Source of the DNA: Polynucleobacter duraquae
Lineage (GTDB): Bacteria; Pseudomonadota; Gammaproteobacteria; Burkholderiales; Burkholderiaceae
Direction of reading: 5' to 3'
DNA length: 64,000 bases
Assembly (NCBI RefSeq): GCF_000973625.1
Contig: NZ_CP007501.1
Coordinates: 744,001 to 808,000 of the forward strand
The position numbers were made by a program, and so were the translations under genes. A model generated the notes under the pieces. It did no database searches and had not been told where the DNA came from. It worked only from the letters and a program-made list of their open reading frames with translations. This document shows, piece after piece, positions 10,844-20,830 of this stretch (its first letter is position 1; every line of letters begins with the position of its first letter).

Positions 10844-11371
10844 ATGAAAGTTTATAACCTCGCTTGTCCTCTGTCTCATCGCTTTGAGGGATGGTTTGCC
10901 TCTGAGGAGGATTGTCTTGCTCAGCAAGACAAGGGGATGCTGGCGTGCCCTATTTGCGATAGTACGGAAATTTCCCGGATGCCATCGGCACCACATATTG
11001 CTAAATCAGGATCTAGTAAAGAGGTCCCGACTTCAACTGAGCTAACCGTCGCAAGCTCAGCCGAAACTGTTCATGCCGGTGTCAGCGGCACATTGAGTGG
11101 TGATGTCCTTGCTTTGACTGGTAGCGGTCATGCTCAGTTAGAGGCACAGGTACAGGCAGCTTTTTTAAAAGGCATGCGTGAATTAATGGGTAAATCTGAA
11201 GATGTTGGAAGCTCTTTCGCAGAAGAGGCTAGAAAGATTCATTACAAAGAGTCACCCGAGCGCAGCATTCGTGGTCAAACCACTCTTGATGAAGCTGAGG
11301 CTTTGCGAGATGAGGGGATTGAGGTATTGGCAATGCCTATCATGCCCGCCTTCAAAAACACCTTGCAATAG
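10844..11371 (+). CDS. DUF1178 family protein
   Basis: Conserved 175-residue protein of unknown function, common in proteobacteria. The N-terminus is a probable zinc-binding module with Cys8, Cys24, Cys35 and Cys38 (CPIC). The middle is low-complexity, rich in Ser, Thr and Ala. The C-terminus carries the family's conserved EEARKIHYKE and RSIRGQTTLDEAEALRDEGI segments. It follows the Nudix gene by 60 bases and may be co-transcribed. No function should be inferred beyond the family name. Confidence 0.85.
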   Translation: MKVYNLACPLSHRFEGWFASEEDCLAQQDKGMLACPICDSTEISRMPSAPHIAKSGSSKEVPTSTELTVASSAETVHAGVSGTLSGDVLALTGSGHAQLEAQVQAAFLKGMRELMGKSEDVGSSFAEEARKIHYKESPERSIRGQTTLDEAEALRDEGIEVLAMPIMPAFKNTLQ

Positions 11372-11392
11372 CCAGTAGCCTCCTAATTCCCC

Positions 11393-11417
11393 AAAAAAAA
11401 TAGCGACCCGAAGGTCG
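11393..11417 (-). terminator. Intrinsic terminator for mmsA
   Basis: Read on the minus strand, CGACC, a TTCG tetraloop and GGTCG are followed by CTA and then eight Ts. The UUCG loop and the long U-tract make a convincing terminator for mmsA, which ends at 11462. On the plus strand there is no U-tract, so it should not stop DUF1178 transcription efficiently. Confidence 0.85.
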
Positions 11418-11461
11418 ATATTGTTATCTGCAGGTACTCTCTGCGGATTAATGATTAATGC

Positions 11462-12982
11462 TTACTTCGAAGTCGGCATCACAAACTCTGCGCCCTTAGC
11501 AATGCTCTCAGGCCAGCGCTGCATCACACTCTTTTGCTTGGTATAGAAACGAACGCCTTCTTTGCCGTAGGCATGCATATCGCCAAAGAGGGATTTCTTC
11601 CAACCACCAAAACCATGCCAAGCCATTGGAACTGGAATAGGTACGTTAATACCAACCATGCCCACCTGAACGCGGCGCGCAAATTCACGAGCAATATTGC
11701 CATCGCTCGTAAAGCAGGCTACGCCATTACCAAACTCGCAAGAGTTCACTAAATTGAGGGCTTCGGTGAAGTTCGCTACGCGCATACAGGAGAGTACTGG
11801 CCCGAAAATTTCTTCTAGGTAGATCTTCATGTCTGAGGTAACGTTATCGAAAAGGCTGCCACCAATAAAGAAGCCATTCTCATGGCCCGCTACCTTCAAA
11901 CCACGACCGTCTACTAGTAGCTTTGCGCCAGAAGCAACACCGCTATCAATGTAGCCAGTGATGCGCTCTAAAGCAGTTTTAGTAACGATAGGACCCATTT
12001 CGGCATCGAGTTCCATACCATTCTTTACCTTCAGGGTCTTGGTACGCTCGATGAGTTTTGGCATGATTTTCTCGGCAACATCACCAACCAAAACCGCTAC
12101 TGAGATTGCCATGCAACGCTCACCAGCAGAGCCATAGGCTGCACCAATCAAAGCATCAATCGTTTTATCGATATCAGCATCAGGCATCACCACCATGTGA
12201 TTCTTAGCGCCACCTAATGCTTGGGAGCGCTTACCAAAGTGCGCGCAACGCTCATAGATGTAGTTGGCAATGGGGGTAGAGCCTACAAAACTCACTGCCT
12301 TGACATCGGGATTCTCAATCAAAGCATCCACAGCTTCTTTATCGCCTTGCACCACGTTAAATACGCCATCAGGCAAGCCAGCTTCTTTTAATAGCTTGGC
12401 CATGAACAAGGATGCAGATGGATCGGTAGGGCTAGGCTTCAGAATGAAGGAGTTGCCACAGGCAATCGCGACTGGGAACATCCACATTGGCACCATCACC
12501 GGGAAGTTAAAAGGCGTTACACCAGCAACCACGCCTAAAGGTTGGCGCATCACCCAGTTATCAATATCTGTAGACACTTGCTCGGTGTAATCGCCCTTGA
12601 GTAGTTCTGGAATGCCGGTAGCGAACTCCACAATTTCAATACCGCGGGTAACTTCACCCTGGGCATCAGTAAATACTTTGCCGTGTTCAGCAGTAATGAT
12701 GGCGGCCAACTCATCACGGTTCGCGTTGAGTAGCTCAAGATACTTAAACATAATGCGGGCACGGCGCAATGGTGAGGTCTGACTCCAAGTTTGGAATGCT
12801 GCCTGAGCATTTGCTACAACATCATCAACCTCTTTACGGCTAGCTAAAGCTACGCGTCTTGCGACAGCGCCTGTGGAGGGATTAAATACATCGGCGAAAC
12901 GACCATCTTTCGGGTTGACGACTTTACCGCCAACGAAATGGCCAATATCTTCTTTTGATGTGAATGCTTGGGGTGCGCTCAT
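11462..12982 (-). CDS. mmsA: Methylmalonate-semialdehyde dehydrogenase (CoA-acylating)
   Basis: Oxidises methylmalonate semialdehyde (and malonate semialdehyde) with CoA and NAD to propionyl-CoA or acetyl-CoA, in valine, thymine or inositol breakdown. The 506-residue ALDH-fold protein has the catalytic Cys at residue 290 in SAGERCM and Asn159 in VTPFNFPVM. The usual ALDH general-base Glu motif (ELGGK) is replaced by ALGGAKNH, a hallmark of the CoA-acylating subfamily. It stands alone on the minus strand between a divergent oxidoreductase gene and its own terminator. Propionyl-CoA formation links it loosely with prpE elsewhere in the window. Confidence 0.92.
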   Translation of the reverse strand: MSAPQAFTSKEDIGHFVGGKVVNPKDGRFADVFNPSTGAVARRVALASRKEVDDVVANAQAAFQTWSQTSPLRRARIMFKYLELLNANRDELAAIITAEHGKVFTDAQGEVTRGIEIVEFATGIPELLKGDYTEQVSTDIDNWVMRQPLGVVAGVTPFNFPVMVPMWMFPVAIACGNSFILKPSPTDPSASLFMAKLLKEAGLPDGVFNVVQGDKEAVDALIENPDVKAVSFVGSTPIANYIYERCAHFGKRSQALGGAKNHMVVMPDADIDKTIDALIGAAYGSAGERCMAISVAVLVGDVAEKIMPKLIERTKTLKVKNGMELDAEMGPIVTKTALERITGYIDSGVASGAKLLVDGRGLKVAGHENGFFIGGSLFDNVTSDMKIYLEEIFGPVLSCMRVANFTEALNLVNSCEFGNGVACFTSDGNIAREFARRVQVGMVGINVPIPVPMAWHGFGGWKKSLFGDMHAYGKEGVRFYTKQKSVMQRWPESIAKGAEFVMPTSK

Positions 12983-13134
12983 AGTGTTTACTTAATATTC
13001 TATTGTCTGGTTTTAGGTTCAATAAAGGTGCTTGGACTAGATTCCGCACAACTTTGTGGTCTCGTTTATTCTACTGAGTCTATTTTATCGCTTTAGCTAG
13101 TTTTACGCTTTTTTCCAGCCCTAAAGGTAATCAA

Positions 13135-14256
13135 ATGAGTCTTTTATTTTCCAGTTATGTTCTTGGGTCCCCCAAGGGGTCTTTGACCCTTTCAAACCGG
13201 GTGGTTGTGGCACCAATGTGCCAATACTCTGCAGTCAATGGAGAGGCTCAGGATTGGCATCTAATGCACTGGGGCAATCTCCTGAATAGCGGCGCAGGAC
13301 TTTTCATTATCGAAGCCACTGGTGTGACCCCTGAAGGGCGGATTACGCCTGTATGTCTAGGTCTATGGGATGACCGCACAGAAGCAGCCCTGAAAGACAA
13401 GCTGACGAGAGCCCGGAGTTTAGCTCCAGTTACCCCGGTATTTATTCAGCTGGCGCATGCTGGTCGCAAGGCCTCAAGTGCAAGCCCTTGGGCTGGTGGT
13501 CAACTACTCTCTAAAGAGCAGGGTGGCTGGGATATGGTTGCCCCTTCAGCCATCCCACAGCTCAAGGATGAACGCTTGCCGCATGAGCTCTCAAAAACAG
13601 AGTTAGCCGAGCTCATTACTGCATTTGTTATTGCTGCGCAGCGCGCTGAGCGGATTGGGATTGATGGCATTGAGTTGCATGGTGCCCATGGCTATCTGTT
13701 GCATCAGTTTTTGTCGCCGATCGCCAATCAACGGACGGATGAATATGGCGGCTCTTATGAAAACCGCATCCGCTTCCCATTGGAATTATTTGCGGCGGTA
13801 CGAAAAGCCTATCAAGGTGTTTTAGGTATCCGCATCTCTGCAAGCGATTGGATTGAGGGTGGTTGGACGCCTGAAGAAACAGCTGATTTTGCTACTCGAC
13901 TGAAGCCCTTGGGATGTGATTTTGTTCATATTTCGTCAGGGGGGATTTCTCAATTGCAAAAGATTGCGATTGGGCCAAATTACCAAGTGCCATTCGCCAA
14001 GATTGTGAAAGACAAGTCTGGTATTCCAACGATGACAGTTGGCTTAATTACCGACCCTCAGCAAGCTGAAGATATCTTGCAAAAAGGGGATGCAGATTTA
14101 ATCGCTCTAGCACGTGCATTTTTGTATAAACCCCGTTGGGCCTGGGAAGCTGCTGCTGCCTTGGGTGGCATCGTGCCTTCAAATGAGCGTTACTGGCGCT
14201 GTTTACCGCGTGAAGCTCAAGCCATTTTTGGCGATGTCAAAGTAGGGCAGCGATAA
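13135..14256 (+). CDS. NADH:flavin oxidoreductase, old yellow enzyme (YqjM/NamA type)
   Basis: FMN-dependent ene-reductase, reducing alpha,beta-unsaturated carbonyl compounds with NAD(P)H. The 373-residue TIM-barrel protein shows VVAPMCQYSA near residue 25 (the Cys typical of the thermophilic-like YqjM class). It also has the HGAHGYLLHQFLSP substrate/FMN segment near 181 and the TDEYGGSYENR motif directly after it. Start ATG 13135 is preceded by AAAGGT. It diverges from mmsA across about 150 bases. Physiological substrate is unknown. Confidence 0.88.
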   Translation: MSLLFSSYVLGSPKGSLTLSNRVVVAPMCQYSAVNGEAQDWHLMHWGNLLNSGAGLFIIEATGVTPEGRITPVCLGLWDDRTEAALKDKLTRARSLAPVTPVFIQLAHAGRKASSASPWAGGQLLSKEQGGWDMVAPSAIPQLKDERLPHELSKTELAELITAFVIAAQRAERIGIDGIELHGAHGYLLHQFLSPIANQRTDEYGGSYENRIRFPLELFAAVRKAYQGVLGIRISASDWIEGGWTPEETADFATRLKPLGCDFVHISSGGISQLQKIAIGPNYQVPFAKIVKDKSGIPTMTVGLITDPQQAEDILQKGDADLIALARAFLYKPRWAWEAAAALGGIVPSNERYWRCLPREAQAIFGDVKVGQR

Positions 14257-14300
14257 TTCCTGTCAAACAACATAACCGTATTGAATGAAGTGATCTATAA

Positions 14301-14960
14301 ATGAAACAACACTCCCTAAGAGAATCTTGGTTAGAAGATGCTGTGAGACATTTGGAGCCTGTATTCTCAAAGGCGGGATATGCCATACCCCCAGTGAGAG
14401 TGTCTTGTGGCTTCCCGGCCTCTAGTAGTCCGAGAACAACGCTGGGACAATGTTGGCCACGCGAGCGCTCTGGTGGTGGAGTTAACGAGATCTTTATTTC
14501 ACCTAAGTTAGACGATCCCGTTCAGTTATTAGACACCTTGGTGCATGAGCTGTGCCATGCCGTGGACGATTGCTTCAGCGGCCATGGTGAGGACTTCAAG
14601 GGTATTGCTCAGACTGTTGGTTTGGAAGGCCCCGCCAGAATGGCACATGCAACCGAAGAGTTGGTGGTGCGTCTCATGATGATCAGTCAAGAGCTTGGGC
14701 CATATCCACATCAGGCAATTGTTTTTCCGCCTCCAAGGCCGAGTAATGCGAGTCGCAATAAAGCCAAATGTAGCCAGTGTGGATATGAGGTGACACTACT
14801 GAAGAAGTGGGCAACTTATGGCGCACCTATTTGCCCAAAAGACAATATTCGAATGCAAGAAGCGCTGATCGAGACGATCGAAAATACAACTGAGCACGAT
14901 ACAGAGTCTGTTACTGGCTCTAAACGTATGGTGGATGAGATTCGTCGAGCGATTAGCTGA
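14301..14960 (+). CDS. SprT-like zinc metalloprotein
   Basis: The 219-residue protein has the zincin motif HELCH at residues 82-86 (HExxH type) within VHELCHAVDD. Further on there is a Cys-rich ribbon CSQCGYEV and GAPICPKDN, as in the SprT/SprT-like family. The related eukaryotic SPRTN degrades DNA-protein crosslinks, while the bacterial role is not settled. The gene's TGA stop overlaps the ATG of the next gene by one base, so the two may be translationally coupled. Confidence 0.82.
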   Translation: MKQHSLRESWLEDAVRHLEPVFSKAGYAIPPVRVSCGFPASSSPRTTLGQCWPRERSGGGVNEIFISPKLDDPVQLLDTLVHELCHAVDDCFSGHGEDFKGIAQTVGLEGPARMAHATEELVVRLMMISQELGPYPHQAIVFPPPRPSNASRNKAKCSQCGYEVTLLKKWATYGAPICPKDNIRMQEALIETIENTTEHDTESVTGSKRMVDEIRRAIS

Positions 14961-17032
14961 TGACTATGAATCAGGCTCACTCATCAATGACCCAGCAAAT
15001 GCTTCAAGCATTTCAAGGGCAGCATTTAGATACGGCCGAGAGGTTGGCAAAGATGATCTTGAAGGCAAAACCGAGGGATTTGGTGGCACTTCAAGTTTAT
15101 GGGCTTTCCTTGGCTATGCAGGGGCGTATAGCTGACTCAGTGCCACCTTTATATGCGGCATCTCAGCAGGATCAAAAAAATCCTGAGCTTCTGTCGAATC
15201 TTGCAAAAGCTCAGCATGGGGCAGGGCTGTATGCTGATGCAATTCAGACTTATAAAAAGTTAGATCGCTTGATTCCTAATAATGCGCAAATTTTGACAGA
15301 TATGGGAACAGCATTGGCTAAGTCTAAGTTTTATGATGAGGCAGGGGCATTGTTTGACAGGGCCATAGAAATTCAACCAGATTATTTTTTAGCTTGGTCC
15401 AATCGCGGAAATCTGCTCTCTGATTTACGTTTTTCTAAAGATGCTGTTGTGAGCTATCAAAAAGCTCTTGAGCTTAATCCTGGGTATGCTGAAGCTTGGA
15501 CCAATTATGGAAATGCCCTATTTGCGCTAAATAAATACGAAGATGCTAAATCCGCTCATGAGGAGGCTCTTAAGATTGATGCCCGCTTCGGTGAAGCTTG
15601 GTTTAATTATGGAAATACTCTGCTAGAGTTAAAGAAAGTCGATGAGTCTCTAGATGCATATGACAAAGCCTTTAGCATCAAACCAGACGTCCCATACTTA
15701 ATGGGTCAGCTATTCGTCGCCAAGACAACTCTTTGTGCTTGGGATGGCAGTCCTTCTGAGCAGATGCTTTTGGATTTAGTTGCGAAGGGCGAACTTCCAA
15801 CAATCCCCTTTAATTTATTACAAACTACGGCTAATTTAGTTTTGCAAAAAATTTGTGCCAAGAATTTTTCTGAGGATAGATTTCCAAAGTTTGACATTTC
15901 TAGAATTGGGAATCAACAAAAAAGATCAGACAATAAAATTCGAATTGGATATTTTTCATCAGACTTTAGAGATCACCCTGTTGGCATCCTGATAGAAAAT
16001 CTGCTCAAGTTGCATGATCGCGAGAAATTTGAAATTTTCGGATTCTTTTTAAATCCTGCATGCGGGGATGCGCTTGAACAGCGTTTAATTGCTAGTTTTG
16101 ATGGTGTAATTGATTTGCACAATACTAGCGATCAAGCAGCAGTTGATTTAATTCTTTCAAATTGCCTGGATATTGCCATTGATCTCAATGGGCATACTAG
16201 TGGTGCAAGAACGGCTTTATTTGCAAGAAAACTTGCGCCAATTCAGATCAATTATTTGGGTTACGCTGGCACATCAGGGACTAATTTCTATGATGCATTA
16301 GTTGCTGATAAGGTTGTAGTGCCTGAAGAGCATCAGAGTTATTACTCTGAGCCCATCGCTTACCTGCCAAATTCTTTTTTCCCAGTCGATACAAGTATCT
16401 CAGTCGGATCTTTTGGCCCTTTGCCAACAAGGGCTAGCCAAGGTCTTCCAGAGCTTGGATTTATATTTGCTTGTTTTAATAATGCCTATAAAATCAGGCC
16501 ACTTATTTTTGACGTATGGATGGGATTACTCAGGGATTTACCAGGTAGTGTTTTGTGGCTTTCAAAGCCTTCAATCACGGCGCAATTCAACCTACAGCAA
16601 GAAGCTGAGAGAAGGGGGATTGATTCTTCTAGATTGATATTTGCCACTAGGACACCGGGGCGATTGGAGCATTTGAGTAGATTACGACTAGCAGATTTAT
16701 TTTTAGATACCCCAAATTACAATGCCCACGCTACAACTGCAGATGCTTTGTGGGCTGGATTACCGGTACTGACGCAGATTGGAAATACATTTGCGGGACG
16801 GGTTGCTGCAAGTCAAATTACTGCACTAGGTTTAAGCGAGTTGATAGCCAACTCTGAAGATGAATACATTACAAAGGCTTTAGAGTTTGCAACAAACCCC
16901 TCGACCCTTAAAGCTGTTCGACAGCGCTTAGAGGATAACCGTGCTCAATCTCCGCTATTTGATACAAGGCGTTACGTCAATGATTTAGAGGCTATCTATA
17001 TTGACCTGTTAAACAAGGCTAACTTGCTTTAA
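14960..17032 (+). CDS. TPR protein with O-GlcNAc-transferase (SPINDLY/GT41) catalytic domain
   Basis: The 690-residue protein starts with about seven tetratricopeptide repeats (residues about 8-245, e.g. AEAWTNYGNALFALNKYEDA). A GT41-type catalytic region covers about residues 310-690. Family hallmarks are IRIGYFSSDFRDHPVG, AIDLNGHTSGAR (with the conserved His) and FLDTPNYNAHATTADALWAG. Bacterial relatives glycosylate proteins with GlcNAc or hexose, but the donor and acceptor here are unknown. The gene is visibly AT-richer than its neighbours and uses many AGA/AGG arginine codons, suggesting transfer or relaxed selection. Its 3' end overlaps convergent dnaQ by 14 bases. Confidence 0.85.
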   Translation: MTMNQAHSSMTQQMLQAFQGQHLDTAERLAKMILKAKPRDLVALQVYGLSLAMQGRIADSVPPLYAASQQDQKNPELLSNLAKAQHGAGLYADAIQTYKKLDRLIPNNAQILTDMGTALAKSKFYDEAGALFDRAIEIQPDYFLAWSNRGNLLSDLRFSKDAVVSYQKALELNPGYAEAWTNYGNALFALNKYEDAKSAHEEALKIDARFGEAWFNYGNTLLELKKVDESLDAYDKAFSIKPDVPYLMGQLFVAKTTLCAWDGSPSEQMLLDLVAKGELPTIPFNLLQTTANLVLQKICAKNFSEDRFPKFDISRIGNQQKRSDNKIRIGYFSSDFRDHPVGILIENLLKLHDREKFEIFGFFLNPACGDALEQRLIASFDGVIDLHNTSDQAAVDLILSNCLDIAIDLNGHTSGARTALFARKLAPIQINYLGYAGTSGTNFYDALVADKVVVPEEHQSYYSEPIAYLPNSFFPVDTSISVGSFGPLPTRASQGLPELGFIFACFNNAYKIRPLIFDVWMGLLRDLPGSVLWLSKPSITAQFNLQQEAERRGIDSSRLIFATRTPGRLEHLSRLRLADLFLDTPNYNAHATTADALWAGLPVLTQIGNTFAGRVAASQITALGLSELIANSEDEYITKALEFATNPSTLKAVRQRLEDNRAQSPLFDTRRYVNDLEAIYIDLLNKANLL

Positions 17033-17732
17033 TTTCATCTAGACTCCAGCTGAGATCCTTTTTACTTGCCTTGGCAATTTCAGCCAATATCTTTTCATGT
17101 AGTTGACAATCTTCCTCGCTCGCAGCTACGATTTTTAGCTTTGTTGGCAAAGCTTTGGTTTGTCCTGAAGCATCAGTACCAACGGTGTAATCAATCAGGT
17201 CAATCGATAGATCTTCTTGACCACGCGTCATCGCTACGTAGACTTCAGCCAATAATTGGGCGTCCAATAAAGCGCCGTGCAAGGTTCGATGTTGATTGCT
17301 AATCGCAAAGCGTTCACAGAGAGCATCAAGCGAGTTGCGCTTACCCGGAAACATTTGGCGGGCTTCAAGTAGGGTGTCAGTAATTTTTGAGGCAAGACCC
17401 CTAAAGGCCGGGCGCTTGAGCAGTGCAAATTCGTTATCGAGAAAGCCTAAGTCAAACGCCGCATTATGAATAACTACTTCAGCCCCATCAACAAATTCAA
17501 TTAACTCTTCCACAATATTTGAAAATACCGGCTTGTCAGATAGAAATTCACGAGAGAGTCCATGTACCGCAAAGGCTCCGGCATCGATATCACGCTCAGG
17601 ATTAATGTAGTAATGAAAGGTGCGATCAGTTAGGCGACGACCTACCATCTCAACGCAGCCAATTTCAATAATACGATCGCCTGTAGCGGGATTCAGGCCG
17701 GTTGTTTCGGTATCGAGAATAACTTGACGCAT
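17019..17732 (-). CDS. dnaQ: DNA polymerase III subunit epsilon (3'-5' exonuclease)
   Basis: Proofreading exonuclease of the replicative polymerase. The 237-residue protein carries the DEDDh exonuclease motifs: DTETTGL at the N-terminus, HNAAFDLGFLDNEF (near residue 97) and the terminal HGALLDAQLLAEVY block with the catalytic His and Asp. The C-terminal part resembles the segment that contacts the alpha subunit. Its start overlaps the stop of the upstream RND gene by one base, so it is probably translated from the same message. Its end overlaps the convergent GT41 gene. Confidence 0.93.
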   Translation of the reverse strand: MRQVILDTETTGLNPATGDRIIEIGCVEMVGRRLTDRTFHYYINPERDIDAGAFAVHGLSREFLSDKPVFSNIVEELIEFVDGAEVVIHNAAFDLGFLDNEFALLKRPAFRGLASKITDTLLEARQMFPGKRNSLDALCERFAISNQHRTLHGALLDAQLLAEVYVAMTRGQEDLSIDLIDYTVGTDASGQTKALPTKLKIVAASEEDCQLHEKILAEIAKASKKDLSWSLDEIKAS

Positions 17733-20700
17733 TAGGTACCTTCTAAGACGGATGGGGGTATTTCAAGGGGGCCGTTACCCGCATATTTATCTAGATACAG
17801 ATAGATTACGGGAGTAATGATGAGCGTTACAAACTGGGAGAAGATTAAACCGCCGGCTACGCTGATGCCCAAGGGTTGACGCAATTCGGCACCTGCACCT
17901 AAACCTAATGCAATGGGAAGGGCACCCATCAGGGCAGCAATCGTTGTCATCATGATTGGTCTGAAGCGCAATATACAAGCCTCACGGATAGCCTTTTCTG
18001 GTGACATACCTTGGTTGCGCTGGGCATCCAAAGCAAAGTCAATCATTAAGATCGCATTCTTTTTGACGATACCAATCAGGAGCAGGATGCCAATCGATGC
18101 AACAACAGTTAACTCAAAGCCAAAAATACGTAGAGCCAAAATCGCACCAATCGCAGCTGAGGGGAGCCCGGCCAAAATGGTCAGGGGATGAATGTAGCTC
18201 TCGTAGAGTACGCCGAGCAGTATGTAAATAACGCCTAAGGCAGCCAAGATTAAGATGACTTGGCCAGACTGATTATCTTTGAACACCGCGGCATCACCGC
18301 CATAGCTGGTAATGATTGAAGGCGGGAGCCCGATCTCTTTTTCATACCCATCAATTGCCTTGGTTGCATCACCTAGGAACACATCTGGCGCCAGGTTAAA
18401 GGAAATAGTCACCGCCGGAATTTGACCCTGATGATTCACGGCTGTTGGACCAACGGTGCGAACAAAACTGGCCAGACTGGAGAGAGGAATCAGCTTATCA
18501 GTTGCGCGACCTCTGACATAGACCTTATTTAAGTCAGTTTCAAACTGACGGTCACCCTCAGCAGTTTCTAGGATGACGTAATAGGTGTTGACTGGTGTAT
18601 AGATAGTTGACACTTGGCGTTCACCAAATGAGTTGTAAAGCGCACCACGAATATCAGCGATTGTTACGCCAGCACTAGCAGCTTTTTCACGATCGATCTC
18701 AATCTTGACATTAAGACCTTTCATTTTGGAATCGCTCGTGACATCCCTAAAGATCGGATTGCTGCGGATCTTATCTGTCATCTTGTCAGCCCACTCATTC
18801 ACACCTTCAAAGCCTACACTTTGAAGCGTAAATTGGTAGCGGCTCTTACTGCTTCTACCGCCGAGTTGTAGGTTTTGAACCGGGCGCATATAAACCTGCA
18901 GGCCTGGAATATCTTTGAATTTATTTCTAAGGCCTTCGATGACCTTACTCATCTTTTCTCGATCGCCCTTAGGTTTCAGGATGATGAAGAAACGACCGGT
19001 ATTTCTACCTGCGCTTTGACCGCCCCCTAAGATGGAGATCGAGTTGGCCACATTGGGATCGTTATTGACGATCTCTGCTGCACGATCTTGAAGCTCCAAC
19101 ATGGTTTTGAAAGAGGTATCTTCTGAAGCTTCCGTTGTGGCAGTGATTTGTCCAATATCTTCTTCAGGAAAGAAGCCCTTAGGACTATTTGCAAATAAGT
19201 AAATGGTGATGAAGAAGCTAGCAACTGCCCCCCACAATACTTTTTTACGATGAAGTAATGCTAGATCCAAATAGTGAACATAGGTCTTTAGAGACCAGTC
19301 AAAAATCCGATCAAACTGTTTGGTGATGGCGTACTCTTTTGGATGATCACCAGGCTTGGGTAAAAAACGGCTACAGAGCAGTGGCACTATGGTGAGAGAA
19401 ACCACCGCGGATACCAAGATAGAGAGCGAAACTACCACAGCAAATTCTCTAAAGAGTAGGCCTATTGGACCGGCCATAAAGAAGAGAGGGATAAATACTG
19501 CCACTAAAGATATGGAGATAGAGACGATTGTGAATCCCACTTCCTTGCTGCCTTTGAGTGAGGCCTTGAGGGGATCCATGCCTCGTTCAATGTGGCGCAT
19601 GATGTTCTCAAGAACAACAATCGCATCGTCTACCACCAAACCAACTGCCAAGGTAATTCCTAGCAGCGAAATATTGTCTAAGCTGTAGCCCAATATGTAG
19701 AGCAAAAAGAATGCACCGATCAGGGAAATTGGCAGGCTAATCGAGGGGATGAGGGTTGCAGAGATGCGTTTTAAGAATAAAAATATCACCAATACAACGA
19801 GCAAAATAGTTAAGGCTAGTGTGATGTTGACATCATGAATTGCTTCAATGATGGATAGGGACCTATCGTTGATGAGCGTCAACTTAATAGATGCTGGCAT
19901 TTGCTCTTGAAGTCTAGGCAATAATTTTTTGATTGCTTTAACTAGATCTACTGTATTAGCATTTGGTTGCCGCAAAATGCCAATGGCAATCGAGCGCTCC
20001 CCACCCGATGTCGCAAAAGTTCTCACATCTTCAAAGCTTTCTTGTACATCTGCAACATCTCGAAGATACACCGGTAAGCCATTGCGCTGGGCGACGACTA
20101 GGTTGCCAAATTCTTCTGCCTTCACTAATTGAGGATTAGCGTAAATGGTAATCAGTTGACGTGGCCCATCTAAGGTGCCTACTGGACTATTGGTATTGGC
20201 TTTGTTAATCGCAGTGGCCAACTCTTCCATGGTGATATTGCGGTTGCCCAAAGCATCAGGACGAACGCTGACACGAACAGCATAGCGCTTGGCACCGTAC
20301 ACCTGCACTTGAGAAACTCCGCTAATAGTCGAGATATTTGGAGCTAGAAGATTCTCTGCGTAATCATTGATTTCAGCAAGGCTGATCGATGGAGAGCTCA
20401 CTCGAATAACAAGGACCGCGGTATCGGCAGGATTGATTTTTCGATAAGAAGGGGGAACCGTCATTTCAATAGGCAGTCTACGCTGTGCACGAAGTAAGGC
20501 TGCTTGCACGTCTACTGCAGCTTTATCAATATCTCGCTCACTCGTAAACTCCAAGGTGATACTAGTAGACCCTAAGGTGTTAGTTGAGCTGATGACCTTG
20601 ATGCCATCAATTGTTGAGAACTCTTTCTCAAGTGGCAATGCCACAGAGGATGCCATGTTTTCTGGCGCTGCTCCCGGAAGGCTGGCGCTAACTGAAATAA

Positions 20701-20830
20701 CGGGTGTATTAAAACTGGGAAGTGCTGCGACTGGAATGTTGAAATAGGCAACGGTGCCTGCTATCACTGTGGAAATAGATAGCAGCACCGTCATTACGGG
20801 GCGTCTAATACATAATTCAGAGAGCGTCAT
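17732..20830 (-). CDS. RND efflux inner-membrane transporter
   Basis: Proton-driven HAE1-type multidrug efflux pump of 1032 residues, the usual length. It begins MTLSELCIRRPVMTVLL with the first membrane helix. Two large periplasmic domains and 12 membrane helices follow. The TM4 proton-relay stretch ITLAVGLVVDDAIVVLENI (near residue 395) holds the two essential Asp residues. The closest named relatives by feel are MdtB/MdtC-type pumps, but substrate cannot be assigned. It follows the membrane-fusion gene with a four-base overlap. No outer-membrane channel gene is adjacent. Confidence 0.93.
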   Translation of the reverse strand: MTLSELCIRRPVMTVLLSISTVIAGTVAYFNIPVAALPSFNTPVISVSASLPGAAPENMASSVALPLEKEFSTIDGIKVISSTNTLGSTSITLEFTSERDIDKAAVDVQAALLRAQRRLPIEMTVPPSYRKINPADTAVLVIRVSSPSISLAEINDYAENLLAPNISTISGVSQVQVYGAKRYAVRVSVRPDALGNRNITMEELATAINKANTNSPVGTLDGPRQLITIYANPQLVKAEEFGNLVVAQRNGLPVYLRDVADVQESFEDVRTFATSGGERSIAIGILRQPNANTVDLVKAIKKLLPRLQEQMPASIKLTLINDRSLSIIEAIHDVNITLALTILLVVLVIFLFLKRISATLIPSISLPISLIGAFFLLYILGYSLDNISLLGITLAVGLVVDDAIVVLENIMRHIERGMDPLKASLKGSKEVGFTIVSISISLVAVFIPLFFMAGPIGLLFREFAVVVSLSILVSAVVSLTIVPLLCSRFLPKPGDHPKEYAITKQFDRIFDWSLKTYVHYLDLALLHRKKVLWGAVASFFITIYLFANSPKGFFPEEDIGQITATTEASEDTSFKTMLELQDRAAEIVNNDPNVANSISILGGGQSAGRNTGRFFIILKPKGDREKMSKVIEGLRNKFKDIPGLQVYMRPVQNLQLGGRSSKSRYQFTLQSVGFEGVNEWADKMTDKIRSNPIFRDVTSDSKMKGLNVKIEIDREKAASAGVTIADIRGALYNSFGERQVSTIYTPVNTYYVILETAEGDRQFETDLNKVYVRGRATDKLIPLSSLASFVRTVGPTAVNHQGQIPAVTISFNLAPDVFLGDATKAIDGYEKEIGLPPSIITSYGGDAAVFKDNQSGQVILILAALGVIYILLGVLYESYIHPLTILAGLPSAAIGAILALRIFGFELTVVASIGILLLIGIVKKNAILMIDFALDAQRNQGMSPEKAIREACILRFRPIMMTTIAALMGALPIALGLGAGAELRQPLGISVAGGLIFSQFVTLIITPVIYLYLDKYAGNGPLEIPPSVLEGT

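Noticed and set aside
15000..17000. Possible mobile element carrying the GT41 gene
   Set aside because: No terminal inverted repeats, target duplications, integrase or tRNA were seen around it. Only composition is unusual.
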